A stretch of 6,370 nt of DNA from positions 1 through 6,370 of the forward strand of contig CABQXG010000081.1 in NCBI GenBank assembly GCA_902468045.1, read 5' to 3'. Made by a program: the position numbers and the translations under genes. The stretch is from an uncultured Collinsella sp. Its GTDB lineage: Bacteria; Actinomycetota; Coriobacteriia; Coriobacteriales; Coriobacteriaceae. Every line of letters starts with the position of its first letter. Position 1 is the stretch's first letter. A model generated the notes under the pieces. The model did no database searches and was not told the DNA's origin. It worked only from the letters and a program-made list of their open reading frames with translations. Shown one piece after another: positions 6,008 to 6,370 of this stretch.

Positions 6008-6103
6008 GCTCCTGCTGCGTCGAGTCCAAACCGCAAAATGCCATGAGCGGCGCGGATGCAGCCAGGAGGCACGAGGACAACCCATCGTGGCCACGCCCCG
6101 TGC
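6008..6103 (+). promoter_or_regulatory. Structured 5' leader of rplE
   Basis: GCTCCTGCTGCGTC (6008-6021) pairs with GATGCAGCCAGGAGGC (6055-6070) through 14 pairs with two single-base bulges (C6062, G6068). It encloses CCGC/GCGG (6031-6034 with 6047-6050). Downstream, CACGA/TCGTG (6070-6074 with 6085-6089) and GCACG/CGTGC (6069-6073 with 6099-6103) are mutually exclusive pairings. None of the three frames here resembles ribosomal protein L24 or another known protein. Such folding suggests an autoregulatory r-protein leader, but I do not recognise it as a named leader class. Confidence 0.4.
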
Positions 6104-6128
6104 TTAAAACCCCAAGAAGGAGTGAACA

Positions 6129-6370
6129 ATGGCAGAAGAGAAGTATGTGCCGCGTCTGAAGACCAAGTACAACAACGAGGTCAAGCAGCAGCTTCAGGAC
6201 AAATTCCAGTACGAGAACGTCATGATGATCCCCAAGTTTGAGAAGATCGTCGTGAACATGGGTGTCGGCGAGGCCGCTACCGATTCCAAGGCCATCGACG
6301 GTGCCGTGCGCGACCTGCGCGCCATCACCGGCCAGCAGCCGATGATCACCCGTGCCCGCAAGTCCATCGC
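6129..6370 (+). CDS. rplE: 50S ribosomal protein L5, 5' part (3' end outside window)
   Basis: The first 80 codons of ribosomal protein L5, which binds 5S rRNA and contacts the P-site tRNA in the central protuberance of the large subunit. Recognisable features are the start [34 protein letters not shown] (the L5 signature strand, here [16 protein letters not shown]) and the following [15 protein letters not shown], the beginning of the conserved ITGQKP-type region. The ATG is preceded by AAGGAG (6117-6122) with a 6-base spacer. Family length is about 180 residues, so less than half is visible. Normally rplE follows rplX in the spc operon; here it follows a non-coding leader and a catabolic/maturation operon. 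Confidence 0.96.
   Translation, partial: MAEEKYVPRLKTKYNNEVKQQLQDKFQYENVMMIPKFEKIVVNMGVGEAATDSKAIDGAVRDLRAITGQQPMITRARKSI

Noticed and set aside
6021..6107. Possible C-terminal remnant of rplX (L24) just before rplE
   Set aside because: The translated frames, including the one ending at TAA 6105-6107, have no L24-like sequence.
5842..6159. Small plus-strand frame from palindrome copy 2 into the start of rplE
   Set aside because: It begins inside the repeat (KYGLF peptide), overlaps rplE in another frame and has no family features, so it is an artefact of the repeat.

Overview
The window is GC-rich, with strong Shine-Dalgarno sites and short intergenic gaps. Codon use and protein style suggest a high-GC gut actinobacterium of the Coriobacteriia (Collinsella-like). 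That placement is inference: no 16S or other decisive marker is present, and the only universal gene is the first part of rplE.

Layout. (1) 2-862 is the 3' part of a carbamate kinase gene (arcC), closed by a strong intrinsic terminator at 881-916. (2) 1041-3032 is a two-gene operon: a MocA/YgfJ-type molybdenum-cofactor nucleotidyltransferase and a dihydropyrimidinase/hydantoinase (hydA, the counterpart of E. coli hyuA/ygeZ). (3) A long intergenic palindrome (3059-3125) lies between hydA and the convergent yqeC. (4) yqeC (3142-3866, minus strand) carries a -1-type frameshift near 3315-3345. (5) A 102-bp AT-rich divergent promoter region (3867-3968) separates yqeC from the plus-strand operon yqeB-xdhC (3969-5816). 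(6) A second copy of the palindrome follows xdhC (5835-5901). (7) A promoter and a foldable untranslated leader (about 5963-6128) precede the start of rplE (ribosomal protein L5), which runs off the end.

How the genes fit together. yqeB, yqeC, an xdhC-family gene and mocA/ygfJ are the accessory set found beside selenium-dependent molybdenum hydroxylases (xanthine/purine hydroxylase type). Hydantoinase and carbamate kinase belong to the same gene guild in E. coli (ygeW to ygfK region) and in anaerobic purine degraders. There the purine ring is hydroxylated, opened and split, and the carbamoyl group is finally used to make ATP. The window therefore holds the cofactor-maturation part plus a ring-opening and an energy-recovery step of an anaerobic purine (or related N-heterocycle) catabolic cluster. 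The hydroxylase, the carbamoyltransferase and selD are not in the window.

Points most worth a second look: the paired palindromes flanking the yqeC-yqeB-xdhC block; the frameshift and an unusual cysteine cluster in yqeC; and rplE sitting next to a catabolic cluster instead of behind rplX, with its own promoter and a structured leader.
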